A DNA stretch of 64,000 bases from Brevibacterium limosum (GTDB lineage: Bacteria; Actinomycetota; Actinomycetes; Actinomycetales; Brevibacteriaceae), in the NCBI RefSeq assembly GCF_011617705.1, contig NZ_CP050154.1:2108001-2172000 (forward strand). The letters run 5' to 3'. This document shows, in pieces, positions 48,435-57,154 of this stretch; the stretch's first letter is position 1; the number at the start of each line of letters is the position of its first letter. The notes below the pieces were generated by a model that was not told the origin of the DNA, made no database searches, and saw nothing but the letters and a program-made list of their open reading frames with translations. A program made the position numbers and the translations under genes.

Positions 48435-48462
48435 ACACGGCCCGTCCACAGACGGGCCGTGT
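48435..48462 (+). terminator. Hairpin between acpP and fabF
   Basis: A perfect 12-bp stem, 48435-48446 pairing with 48451-48462 around CACA, built from CACGGCCCGTC and its complement. No T run. It could stop part of the transcripts or protect the acpP 3' end, raising ACP over FabF. Confidence 0.65.
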
Positions 48463-48487
48463 CCACACTATCGACGAGGTTTGTACC

Positions 48488-49732
48488 ATGACATCTAAAG
48501 TTGTCGTCACCGGAATCGGTGCGGTAACCCCCCTGGGCGCGACTGTCGATGCCACTTGGGAAGCCATTCTGGCCGGCAAGTCCGGCGTCCACACCATGGA
48601 CAACGATTGGTCAGAGAAGTACGGCCTCGCCGTGGACTTCGCAGCGCAGGTCGACCCACAGGTCGTGCCCGACAATCTCAAGCGGGTACAGGCCAAGCGC
48701 CTCGACCCCTCGAGCCAATTCGCCCTCATCTCCGCTCGTGAAGCCATGACCGACGCCGGTCTCGAGGAGACCGATCCGGAACGTACGGCCGTCTCCTGGG
48801 CCACCGGAATCGGCGGTGTCTGGACTCTGCTCGATGCCTGGGACACCCTCCAGGAGGAAGGCCCTCGACGGGTCATGCCCCTGACCGTCCCGATGCTCAT
48901 GCCGAACGGTCCTGCGGCCGCGATCGGAATGGAATTCAAGGCCCGCGCCGGCGTGCAGACTCTGGTCTCCGCCTGCGCTTCGTCGACCGAGAGCCTCGGT
49001 CACGCCTTTGACGTTCTAGCTTCGGGCAAGGCTGATGTCATCATCGCCGGTGGTTCCGAAGCTGCGATCCACCCGATCACTCTGGCCGCGTTCAACTCGA
49101 TGCAGGCGCTGTCGCGTCGCACCGATTCGCCGGAGGCCGCATCGCGTCCCTACGACGTCGACCGTGACGGCTTCGTCATGGGCGAAGGAGCCGGCACGCT
49201 CATCCTCGAGACCGAGGAACATGCCAAGGCTCGCGGAGCGAAGATCTACGCCGAGGTGGCCAGCTGGGGCATCTCGAACGACGCCTACCACATCACCGGC
49301 GGGGAGCCCGAGGGCAAGCATGCCCTCGCCGCCATGCAGCAGGCTCTCGACGGCGGTGGGATCACCGCGACCGAAATCAAGCACGTCAACGCTCATGCGA
49401 CTTCGACTCCGGTCGGAGACATCCCGGAGTCGCTGGCCATCAGCGAGCTCCTCGGCGACAACGTCTCCGACGCTCTGGTCTCGGCCACGAAGTCGATGAC
49501 CGGCCACCTGCTCGGCGGTACCGGTGCGGTGGAAGCGATCCTCACGGTCAAGGCTCTGCAGACGCGCACTGCTCCCCCGACCATCAATATCGATGAGGTC
49601 GATCCGAAGGTCGAAGGAATCAACATCGTCCGCGACACTCCGCAGGAACTGCCGTCGGGTGATATCGCTGCGATCACGAACTCATTCGGCTTCGGTGGTC
49701 ACAACGCCGTCGTCGCGTTCCGCTCCGTCTGA
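48488..49732 (+). CDS. fabF: 3-oxoacyl-[ACP] synthase II
   Basis: Elongation condensing enzyme, 414 residues from ATG 48488 (family N-terminus KVVVTGIGAVTPLG). Catalytic Cys in VSACASSTESLGHA, two His in VNAHATSTPVGD and SMTGHLLGGTGAVEA. Last gene of the fab cluster; followed by a large terminator. Confidence 0.97.
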   Translation: MTSKVVVTGIGAVTPLGATVDATWEAILAGKSGVHTMDNDWSEKYGLAVDFAAQVDPQVVPDNLKRVQAKRLDPSSQFALISAREAMTDAGLEETDPERTAVSWATGIGGVWTLLDAWDTLQEEGPRRVMPLTVPMLMPNGPAAAIGMEFKARAGVQTLVSACASSTESLGHAFDVLASGKADVIIAGGSEAAIHPITLAAFNSMQALSRRTDSPEAASRPYDVDRDGFVMGEGAGTLILETEEHAKARGAKIYAEVASWGISNDAYHITGGEPEGKHALAAMQQALDGGGITATEIKHVNAHATSTPVGDIPESLAISELLGDNVSDALVSATKSMTGHLLGGTGAVEAILTVKALQTRTAPPTINIDEVDPKVEGINIVRDTPQELPSGDIAAITNSFGFGGHNAVVAFRSV

Positions 49733-49744
49733 CACCGCAGCTCT

Positions 49745-49808
49745 ACGGCCCACTCCAGGGTGGACAGCACAGGTTTCAACTTGGGCTGTTCACCTCGGAG
49801 TGGGCCGT
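49745..49808 (+). terminator. Long two-part terminator after fabF
   Basis: Outer stem ACGGCCCACTCC (49745-49756) with GGAGTGGGCCGT (49797-49808); inner stem GGTGGACAGC with GCTGTTCACC, one mismatch. TTTCC follows. The end of the fab operon. Confidence 0.8.
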
Positions 49809-49947
49809 TTCCATCGGTGCGCAGGCCGAACACCCGCACAGGTAGGCGAAATGGGCACACCCGAGGCAGGTAGGTGTGCCCATTGACCAGAATCGAGCCG
49901 ACCGAACCGTCACATGACTGTACGACCCGGAGGCGACGGAGAGCGGC

Positions 49948-50445
49948 TCAGCCGACCTTGGTCAGCCAGCGGACCGGTGCGCCCTCACCGGCATGGCGGA
50001 ATGCGTCGAGTTCCTCGTCCCACGCTTCGCCGAGGGCGATCGCCATCTCCGAGGAGAACTTCGCGGGATCGCCGGCAGCGCGTTCCATGACTGTGCGGAT
50101 GCGGTCTTCGGGAACGAGGATGTTGCCGGCGGTATCGGTCACGGCGTGGTAGATGCCCAGATCGGGTGTGTGGCTCCACCGTCCGCCATCGACTCCTGCC
50201 GAGGGCTCCTCGGTGACTTCGTAGCGGAGAGAATCCCAGCCGCGAAGCGCCGATGCGATACGGGCTCCGGAGCCTGCGGGCGCGCGCCAGCAGACTTCTG
50301 CGCGCACGAGACCTGGAGCTGCCGGCTGGGGTGTCCAGTCGAAGCGTGCTTGTGCGCCGATGGCCCCGCCCGCTGCCCACTCGATGTGAGGGCACAGCGC
50401 ACGAGGTGCTGAGTGGACGAAGAGTACGCCCTGTGTCATATCCAT
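49948..50445 (-). CDS. DUF3145 family protein
   Basis: 165 residues of an actinobacterial family of unknown function: GVLFVHSAPRALCPHIEWAAGGAIGA at the start, then LRGWDSLRYEVTEEPS, WSHTPDLGIYHAVTDTAGNILVPEDRIR and the ALGEAWDEELDAFRHAGEG helix. No signal or membrane segment. It is convergent with the fab operon. Confidence 0.9.
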   Translation of the reverse strand: MDMTQGVLFVHSAPRALCPHIEWAAGGAIGAQARFDWTPQPAAPGLVRAEVCWRAPAGSGARIASALRGWDSLRYEVTEEPSAGVDGGRWSHTPDLGIYHAVTDTAGNILVPEDRIRTVMERAAGDPAKFSSEMAIALGEAWDEELDAFRHAGEGAPVRWLTKVG

Positions 50446-50646
50446 TTCTGCCTCCTACCTCGGATACGTCTTCCCCTACGATCCGAAAGGAGGTGCTGAC
50501 CACATGATAGTCGATGTTCGACGTGCAGCCAAGCATCAAAGACGCTGGTGGCGTCGGGTGTCTGCTGGTGGCCGGCGATCGACGTTACGGTGGGCACATG
50601 ACCGACGAGCACAGTGCCGAGGACGCAGCGCCCCAGGACCATCCGC

Positions 50647-51125
50647 ATGTTCCCCAACCAAGCGGATACGGTGCTGTGGGTCCGCGAGCCGATCGACTGC
50701 AAGGACACGGGACTGTCCGACGGTCTGGTCGCGGAGCTGGAGGCATGGGAGCAGTTCTACTGCGACTCACTCGATCCTGATTTCACAGGGGTGTCCAACG
50801 CGGCCGTTCGCGCCTACAGCGCAGTCGGAACGCGGCTGGCAAATCGTGTCGCCGACGAAGTGGGCCCCAGTTCATCGTCGAGTTCGCCTCGCGTACAGAG
50901 AGCACAGAGATCGTCCGGGCGCGATCAGACCGTCGGGCATCCAACTCCGCAGCGGAGTCGGCCTTCACACAGCTGTTCGACGGGGTCGAGGCCGACGAAC
51001 GTGAAGCTGCCGAGTTCATCAGGGACAATCCGGGCGGAGAGTGGGTCGCCTATGCTCCGCTGTCGGGCACCGTCTTCAAGCCGAATCCGAGCCGGCAGGC
51101 CGAGACGGCGTCCGATGAGGACTGA
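50647..51125 (+). pseudogene. Small hypothetical gene with a frameshift
   Basis: The frame beginning MFPNQADTVLWVREPID (ATG 50647, AGGA upstream) encodes about 79 plausible residues to NRVADEVGP. At about 50866-50871 (GGGCCCC) it turns into low-complexity Ser/Arg sequence. One base over, an acidic, natural-looking sequence continues as QFIVEFASRTESTEIVR and FIRDNPGGEWVAYAPLSG to a TGA at 51123-51125. A single C missing from the C run explains this. It could be a real mutation or a sequencing error. Function unknown; related short proteins occur in other actinobacteria. Confidence 0.65.
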
Positions 51126-51163
51126 CGACGGCGCGACATCGATCGGACGGTGTCAATGGTTGA

Positions 51164-51240
51164 TGGTGCCCCCGGTCGGACTTGAACCGACGGCCAAGGA
51201 ATTATGAGTTCCCTGCTCTAACCAGCTGAGCTACGGGGGC
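51164..51240 (-). tRNA. tRNA-Met (CAT)
   Basis: On the minus strand acceptor GCCCCCG pairs with CGGGGGC, anticodon loop CTCATAA gives CAT, T loop GGTTCAAGTCC, and CCA is encoded. Elongator Met is most likely; a lysidine-modified Ile tRNA has the same anticodon and cannot be excluded by eye. Confidence 0.9.
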
Positions 51241-51332
51241 CGGCCGAGACAACATTAGCACCATCGGCGTCCGCTTCCCCATTCTGATCACACGCGCATT
51301 CTGTGGAGCCGTGGCGCGCAGACTCGACGGTC

Positions 51333-52634
51333 TCAGGCCTGCAGCTTCGCCGTCGCGGTGAGGGGGGCGACACGAGTGAGAACGCTGCGTGCCGCGTCGA
51401 CGCATGTATAGCGGTCGGTCGTGATGTAGACGTCGAAGACGGTCTGTCCGTCGCTGCCCGGATCGCTGCGTTTCGACGCCGCGACCATGCCCGACCAGTC
51501 CGGTCCGACCACGACGACCCCGTGTTCATTGCGCATGGGATCGGAGGCATCGACGAGTCCGGTGCGCACTCCGGGAATCGGCGGTCCGTCGAATCCGCCG
51601 GAGAACATAGCGGTCAGCCCCACAGTGTCCCGGATCTTCTCGTACCTCAGTCGTGTCGCCTCGGAGAACCCGTCGTCCTCTCCGAACACGCCGAGGGTGA
51701 TCGTCGCGGTTCCCGACGCCAGAGCACGTTCTTCCAGAGCCGCGATCTGGGCGATGAGCAGTTCGCGGTTCATCACCAGCGGTTCACGTCGCAGCCCCTG
51801 CGAGATCGAGTACGGAGTGCCCAATGCCGGCAGATTGCGTGAGTAATGGGAGACGAGAGCGTCCTCGCTCGGTTCGGAGAACGACTGCGGCTGTTTCGTG
51901 GCCTCACCGAAGTAGGGTCCGGACATGAATCGCGCCCCCAGTGCACGCACACGGTCCAGATCGTCTTCGGTCTCGACGCCGTCGGCGAGGATGACCGCTC
52001 CTGTGCGTTCGAGGTGGGCATGCAGCAGACGATTGAGCTCGGCCAGATGAGAGTCGCAGTCGATGCGCAGAACGTCCGGATGGAGCCCGACGACGGAGGG
52101 GTTGACCAGCGGGACGAAGGACGTGCTGCGCAGGTCGGCACCGACCGATGACATGCCCACTCCCCACCCCAGGGCGCGAGCCGAGCGCACAGAACGCAGC
52201 ACCGAAGCCGGGGACGAGGCGACCCGATTGGCGTCGAGCTGCAGGATGACCGAACGGTCGGGTTCCCCGGTGCGATCCTCGAGAGTCGCAAAGGATTCGG
52301 ATTCGGAGCGGAGGAACAGGCGATTCGACTTCGGCAGCCCGGCACCCTCTGCGGTGCGCAGAGCCGAATCCCGCAGAGAGGCATCGATATCACCGGTGAT
52401 CGTCGAGGCACGCATAGCATGGCGCAGGTTCTCGGACTCGGCGCGGCCCAGCTCCGGATCGCCGGTGGGAGCCTGCAGAATCTGATGGCCGACCCGCTGG
52501 AAGGTCAGTACATCGACGACGGGGGCGAAATAGGTTTCGATCCCGCCCGAGCGCACGAGTTCCTCGAGCGCGAGCTCGTCATCGGGTACGGCCTCGACCA
52601 CTGTGTTTCCTTCCATGGGCTGATGTGCGTTCAC
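51333..52634 (-). CDS. Degenerate EAL domain plus DICT sensory domain
   Basis: 433 residues. About 25-255 match an EAL fold: YFAPVVDVLTFQRVGHQILQ at the place of the usual E-x-L motif, then LADGVETEDDLDRVRALGARFMSGPYFGEA. The key E-x-L is replaced (FAPV), so cyclic-di-GMP cleavage is unlikely. About 285-410 form a DICT domain (NRELLIAQIAALEERA, TVGLTAMFSGGFDGPP, RNEHGVVVVGPDWSGM). This suggests a sensor or nucleotide-binding regulator. GTG start at 52634; ATG at 52616 is an alternative. Confidence 0.78.
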   Translation of the reverse strand: MNAHQPMEGNTVVEAVPDDELALEELVRSGGIETYFAPVVDVLTFQRVGHQILQAPTGDPELGRAESENLRHAMRASTITGDIDASLRDSALRTAEGAGLPKSNRLFLRSESESFATLEDRTGEPDRSVILQLDANRVASSPASVLRSVRSARALGWGVGMSSVGADLRSTSFVPLVNPSVVGLHPDVLRIDCDSHLAELNRLLHAHLERTGAVILADGVETEDDLDRVRALGARFMSGPYFGEATKQPQSFSEPSEDALVSHYSRNLPALGTPYSISQGLRREPLVMNRELLIAQIAALEERALASGTATITLGVFGEDDGFSEATRLRYEKIRDTVGLTAMFSGGFDGPPIPGVRTGLVDASDPMRNEHGVVVVGPDWSGMVAASKRSDPGSDGQTVFDVYITTDRYTCVDAARSVLTRVAPLTATAKLQA

Positions 52635-52738
52635 AGTCTTCCATATTCGGACACAGCCGATTGTCTAAAATCCGTAACATTATTGCGCTGACAGCTGAGG
52701 ATGATCTTTCCTCCGCCGGGCGGGCCGCGATCGGCGGC

Positions 52739-54178
52739 TCAAGCGCGGCGGGGACCGCCTCGGCGGACTTCGATGAGACCGACGACTCCGGCGAGGACGA
52801 CAACGACGACGATCGCGGCGAACGCCCCGACCATCCCCCAATGCCAATCGCTCACAGCGGTGATCGAGAACGCCAGAGCAGTCATGATCGCCAGCCCCAT
52901 CGAGGTGCCGATGCGCTGACCGGTCTGGAGCACTCCTCCGGAGGATCCGGCGTATCGCAGCGGGACTTCCTGCAGGGTCAGGGTCTGGTTGGGGCTGATG
53001 ACCATACCCTGAGCGGTGCCGATGAACGCCAATGTGAGCAGCATCCACCACTCGCTGCCGATGCCCCTGGACAGCAGCGCGACGACGCCGATCGTGGCCA
53101 GCAGGCCGACGAGGCAGAGGGCGATTCCCCACACCACGAGGCGGCGCCCGACCTGGAAGACGAACCGTCCGGACACGTCGGCGGAGACGGCTGAGCACAG
53201 TGCGGCCGGCAGACCGATCATGCCCGCGGCCAGAGCCGTATGCCCCAGGCTCTGCTGCATGTACATGGCGACGAGAACCCAGACGCTGGTGACGCCGAGG
53301 AAGTAGAGGGCGATGATGATCGAGCCATTGCTGAAGCTGCGGATGCGGAAGAGGTCGAGATCGACCATCGGCGGCCGGCCCATGCGCGCATAGCGGCGTT
53401 CCCACCGCGTCCACAGCCAGATCGCACCGACGCCGAGCGGGAGGGAGAGCCAGATGAACCAGCCCAGCGATGATTCGACGAAGGGCAGGAGGATGAGGAG
53501 CACACCGACACCGAGGAGGACCACTCCCACAGGGTCGAGGTCCTTGTCGTCATCGGCGTTCTTCGCTCCCTGGTCGACAGCGGGTCGCCAGGCGCCGCTC
53601 GGCAGCCAGGCCCGGGCGAGGACGAGAGAGGCGATGGCGAAGGGCACATTGACCAGGAAGGTCGCCCTCCAGCCGAGGTCACTGCCGAACAGGGCGATGA
53701 GGGCTCCGCCGAGCACCGGACCGATCGCCACAGACAGACCGACGGTGGTGCCCATCAGCCCGAAGGCACGACCGCGCGGCGGGCCCTGGAAGTACTGCTG
53801 CAACAGCCCCACGACCTGCGGGTTGAGGAAACCCGAGCCCAGTCCCATGGCCACTCGGGAGATGTTGAGTGTCAGCGGGTCCGGGGCGACTCCGGCCACC
53901 AGCGAGGACAGACCGAAGAGACCCACACCGATGACGAACAGCTGGCCGCGCCCGAAGACGTCACCGGCTCGTCCGGCGGCGACGAGGACGACGCCGAAGG
54001 ACAGCGCATACCCGGTGAGAACCCATTGCAGAGCCGAGGTGGAGGCGTCGATATCGGCGGCGATGGAGGGGAGGACGACGTTGATGCTGGAGACCGAGAG
54101 CAGCGACATGAAGAGGGGAACGAGGCCGATGATGAGGATGCGCTTCTGCGTCTGCGTCATCTTCGTGCTCTCGCTCAC
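52739..54178 (-). CDS. MFS drug exporter, DHA2 (EmrB/QacA) type
   Basis: 479 residues, 14 predicted membrane segments. Motif A-like GRAGDVFGRGQ after helix 2, motif C region MGTTVGLSVAIGPVLGGALI, and the DHA2-type PSIAADIDASTSALQWVLTGYAL in helix 1-2. It exports toxic compounds with proton influx. The ligand is unknown. ATG 54178. Its neighbour is the truncated oxidoreductase. Confidence 0.88.
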   Translation of the reverse strand: MSESTKMTQTQKRILIIGLVPLFMSLLSVSSINVVLPSIAADIDASTSALQWVLTGYALSFGVVLVAAGRAGDVFGRGQLFVIGVGLFGLSSLVAGVAPDPLTLNISRVAMGLGSGFLNPQVVGLLQQYFQGPPRGRAFGLMGTTVGLSVAIGPVLGGALIALFGSDLGWRATFLVNVPFAIASLVLARAWLPSGAWRPAVDQGAKNADDDKDLDPVGVVLLGVGVLLILLPFVESSLGWFIWLSLPLGVGAIWLWTRWERRYARMGRPPMVDLDLFRIRSFSNGSIIIALYFLGVTSVWVLVAMYMQQSLGHTALAAGMIGLPAALCSAVSADVSGRFVFQVGRRLVVWGIALCLVGLLATIGVVALLSRGIGSEWWMLLTLAFIGTAQGMVISPNQTLTLQEVPLRYAGSSGGVLQTGQRIGTSMGLAIMTALAFSITAVSDWHWGMVGAFAAIVVVVVLAGVVGLIEVRRGGPRRA

Positions 54179-54249
54179 TCGGTCTCCCCTGTTAGGCGTC
54201 GTCTCTGACTGGTCTCATACGGTTGCAGAGGATTCCGTGGGCCTTCAGC

Positions 54250-55040
54250 TCAGCGCTCGCCGGCGGGCACCCATCCGAGAGCCGGTGCGACGTACTTTGC
54301 GAAGGACTCGAGGACGTGCAGATTGCAGTCGACTCCCAGTTGGCTGGGGATCGTGAGCATGAGGGTATCGGCGGCCGCGATCGCCGCATCGGCCTTGAGC
54401 TCTTCGATCAGTGTGTCCGGTTCACCCGCATAGGTGCGACCGAAGGTCGAGCGAGTGTCATCGATGATTCCGATCTGGTCTCCCTGTCCGGCTCCGCGTC
54501 GCCCGAAGTAGAGGTCGTCGAGGTCGGTGGTGATCGGGAAGATGCTGCGGCTGACGGAGACCCGCGGCGTCCACTCATGCCCGGAGTCGCTCCATGCCTG
54601 TCGGTACCTGGCGATCTGTTCGGCCTGGAGGTCACCGAATGCGGCTCCGGTCGCTTCGGTGAGCAGGGTCGAACTCATCAGGTTCACTCCCACCCGTGCC
54701 GCCCATTCGGCGGTTTCGGCCGAACCGGCTCCCCACCAGATGCGTCGATCGAGCCCGGGCGAATGCGGTTCGAGGCGCAGCCGCGCACCGGGACCGAACT
54801 GCTGCGGATCGGCTGGGGCGAGTTCCTCGCCGCGGATGGCGCGGAGGAAGCGGTCGAACTTCGCTCGGGCCATGTTAGCGGCTTTGGACTCGGTGGGATC
54901 GTCGTATCCGAAGGCCTCCCAGCCGCGCAGCGCCGGCTCCGGAGAGCCGCGGCTGATGCCCAATGCCACTCTCTGGTCAGAGAGCAGATCGAGGGCGGCG
55001 GCCTCCTCGGCGAGGTAGAGCGGGTTCTCATAGAGCATGT
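54250..55040 (-). pseudogene. Flavin-dependent oxidoreductase (LLM class), 5' end lost to an inserted element
   Basis: The frame reads as a luciferase-like monooxygenase from MLYENPLYLAEEAAALDLLSD (about 55038) to its stop, about 263 residues: LGISRGSPEPALRGWE, RRIWWGAGSAETAEWAARVGVNLMSS, and a C-terminal ALGWVPAGER. Homologues have some 60-100 more residues first, covering the first strand and flavin pocket. Upstream of 55040 there is no family sequence, only the integrase region. The gene was cut where the element inserted; the missing half should lie past the right end of the window. The frame does stay open into the element. Confidence 0.8.
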
Positions 55041-55075
55041 CGCGGTTGTGACACTCGTTCCGTAAGCTTGGTTGC
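55020..55075. other. Probable left attachment junction
   Basis: Oxidoreductase similarity stops at about 55040 and the integrase ATG is at 55076. Large serine integrases use sites of about 40-50 bases beside their gene; this is the only room for one. The exact 2-base core cannot be set without the right junction or an empty-site genome. Confidence 0.6.
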
Positions 55076-56512
55076 ATGGTCGAACTGGTAGCGCTGAGGA
55101 AGACGAACGAGGTGGCCGCGTACGTCCGCGCCTCCATGGACCGCAAGGGCGACCGCTGGACGGTCGATACGCAGCTGAGGAAGATCAGGGCGCTGGCCGA
55201 GGCCAAGGACTGGAACGTCGTCGAGGTCTACGAGGACAACGCCGTGTCGGCGACGAAGAAGCGCCGCGCTGGCACCCGCTGGGCCGAGATGCTGGACGAC
55301 GCCCGCGCGGGCCGCTTCTCGATGGTGGTCGCCGTGGACATGGACCGGCTGCTGCGCAGCACGAAGGACCTCAACACCTTGATTGACCTGGGGCTGCGGG
55401 TCGTCACCGTGGACGGCGAGATCGACCTCTCGACGGCCGACGGCGAGTTCCGAGCGACGATGCTCGCGGCACTGGCCCGGTTCGAGGCCAGGCGTAAGGC
55501 GGAGCGTCAGATCAGGTCGAACGAGCGCCGACGCTTCGAGGGCATCCCGACGAGCGCCTGGAAGGCGTTCGGGTGGACGCGAGAGGGCGAGCTGATCCCG
55601 GAGGAGGCCGACGCCGTCCGGCGGGCTTTCGCCGCGTTCCTCGGCGAGCCGTCGCTGTCGATCCGGCGAATCCGCGAGGATCTGAACGGTGCCGGTCATC
55701 TCACCGCCCGCGGGTCGGAGTTCTCCGTCGATGCCGTGCGCTACCTCCTGGCGAACCCGCTCTACGCTGGCTACATCAAGCACTACGCGTCGGGCGAGCT
55801 GTACCCGGTGCAGGGCGACGCGTTCCCGCCCATCGTCGGTGAGCAGACGTGGCGGGCTGCGGTGTCGAAGCTGGAGGACAACGTGCGGAGATCGGCGAGG
55901 CAGGGTAACCAGCCGAAGTACCTCCTGTCCACGATCGGCCTGTGCGGCAAGTGCGGGGCGACGCTCGTCTCTGGGACGAACAGCCGCAAGCAGCCGACGT
56001 ATCGCTGCGGCGAGCAGTTCCATCTCACCCGCCAGCGCGAGCCCGTCGATGCGATGGTGACCGAGGCGGTGCTCACCCGCTTGTCCTCGGTGGATGTGCA
56101 CAACCTCGTGATGCCGCAGGAGGACGACGGGCCAGATCACGAGGAGTTGCTGACGGAGCGGAACGCCCTGGTCGAGCGGGTGAAGGAGCTGAGCCCGCTG
56201 CTGCGTGACATCCATCAGCCGGTCCTGGAGATCACGGCGGCGATCAACGACGTGAAGGCCCGCATCGATGAGATCGACGCGGAGCTGCTCGACCGTTCGG
56301 TGTCGGTGGCGGCGAAGTTGCTCGCGGACGTGGACGAGCCGGTCGGCACCGCGGAGCGCCGCGAGGTGGTCGAGGCGAAGTGGAAGACGTTGGACGTGGA
56401 CCGCCGCCGGATGCTCGTGGACGAGCTGGTGACGGTGACCATCGAGCCCATCGCGCCCGGTCACGTGAAGTTCGACCCCGACCTCATTCGTATAGAGCCG
56501 CGTCGCGACTGA
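55076..56512 (+). CDS. Large serine recombinase (integrase)
   Basis: 478 residues. N-terminal resolvase domain with catalytic Ser 20 in AAYVRASMD and the Arg motif VVAVDMDRLLRSTKDL. A recombinase domain (about 150-260) contains WKAFGWTREGEL and YLLANPLYAGYIKH. The zinc ribbon CGKCGATLV...YRCGEQFHL has three Cys; the usual fourth Cys position is FH, so His may replace it. A C-terminal coiled-coil region (about 340-410, ELLTERNALVERVKEL) ends the protein. It should insert and excise the element. Confidence 0.93.
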   Translation: MVELVALRKTNEVAAYVRASMDRKGDRWTVDTQLRKIRALAEAKDWNVVEVYEDNAVSATKKRRAGTRWAEMLDDARAGRFSMVVAVDMDRLLRSTKDLNTLIDLGLRVVTVDGEIDLSTADGEFRATMLAALARFEARRKAERQIRSNERRRFEGIPTSAWKAFGWTREGELIPEEADAVRRAFAAFLGEPSLSIRRIREDLNGAGHLTARGSEFSVDAVRYLLANPLYAGYIKHYASGELYPVQGDAFPPIVGEQTWRAAVSKLEDNVRRSARQGNQPKYLLSTIGLCGKCGATLVSGTNSRKQPTYRCGEQFHLTRQREPVDAMVTEAVLTRLSSVDVHNLVMPQEDDGPDHEELLTERNALVERVKELSPLLRDIHQPVLEITAAINDVKARIDEIDAELLDRSVSVAAKLLADVDEPVGTAERREVVEAKWKTLDVDRRRMLVDELVTVTIEPIAPGHVKFDPDLIRIEPRRD

Positions 56513-56517
56513 CTCAT

Positions 56518-56551
56518 GAGTCGACTCGTCATTGCAATGGTGAGTCGACTC
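56518..56551. repeat. Triple-palindrome site after the integrase gene
   Basis: GAGTCGACTC, GT, CATTGCAATG, GT, GAGTCGACTC: three separately palindromic 10-base modules. GAGTCGACTC occurs twice as direct and inverted repeat. It lies six bases past the integrase stop. Candidate operator, origin part or recombination site. Confidence 0.85.
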
Positions 56552-56693
56552 GTGGGAGAATGGTTGCAGACAAGAAGATCCCACCGGGGCCGCGACTTAG
56601 AAGCGCGGGGTTCTGCTCCCGGATGAGTAGCCGGTCAAACAGCCCAATTACCGTGGCGGGGAACCGGAAGATACTCATGTCTGAGGACTTCCG

Positions 56694-56906
56694 ATGTCTG
56701 TCGTTATCGACGTTCCCCGCGCATCCGCGCTCGACCGCCCTGGCCTCGATCAGGGCTCCACTCCTTCTCCGCAGGCAGACGGCCTCGATCCCGTCATCGC
56801 CGCCGCTCGTGCTGCTGGTCGTCTGGCCGGTGAACGCCTGGCTCGCACGCCCCTGACCCCGCGACAGCGCGCCGCGGTCGCCGCCGTGATGGGCGGTGGT
56901 CACTGA
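56694..56906 (+). CDS. Small protein of the mobile element
   Basis: 70 residues, unknown. Disordered Pro/Gln-rich start, then a helix-rich stretch LDPVIAAARAAGRLAGERLARTPLTPRQRAAVAAVMGGG. The stop shares bases with the next ATG (TGATG), supporting it as a real coupled gene. Pattern suggests a small DNA-binding or plasmid-maintenance protein, but nothing specific. Confidence 0.6.
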   Translation: MSVVIDVPRASALDRPGLDQGSTPSPQADGLDPVIAAARAAGRLAGERLARTPLTPRQRAAVAAVMGGGH

Positions 56907-57154
56907 TGAGCGCCAACTCCTCCGCCTTCGACCACGTGAACGGCTTCCGCTGGCGACAGGGCGACCCCTCCCTCGCCGAGTCCGAGGCACGTCTCTACGA
57001 CCTCGGCGTGCTCCGCTCCGTGCTGGAGGAGTCCGTCGAGATCGCCGTCGCCGACGCCCGCGCCGATGGGGTGACCTGGGCGAAGATCGGCGACGCCCTC
57101 GGCGTCACGCACCAGGCCGTAATCAAGCGCTACAGCAAGGGCGGTGCCCGATGA
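56906..57154 (+). CDS. Small helix-turn-helix protein
   Basis: 82 residues, with a C-terminal HTH-like segment TWAKIGDALGVTHQAVIKRYS that is the common 'recognise-and-repeat' type seen in small plasmid regulators. It overlaps rep by four bases (ATGA). Likely controls the element's replication or transfer genes. Confidence 0.7.
   Translation: MSANSSAFDHVNGFRWRQGDPSLAESEARLYDLGVLRSVLEESVEIAVADARADGVTWAKIGDALGVTHQAVIKRYSKGGAR

Noticed and set aside
50504..51004. Frame starting at an ATG after a near-perfect AAAGGAGGTG
   Set aside because: The translation is Arg/Trp/Ser-rich without natural look and overlaps the better frame at 50647; the site may be coincidence or belong to a short leader peptide.
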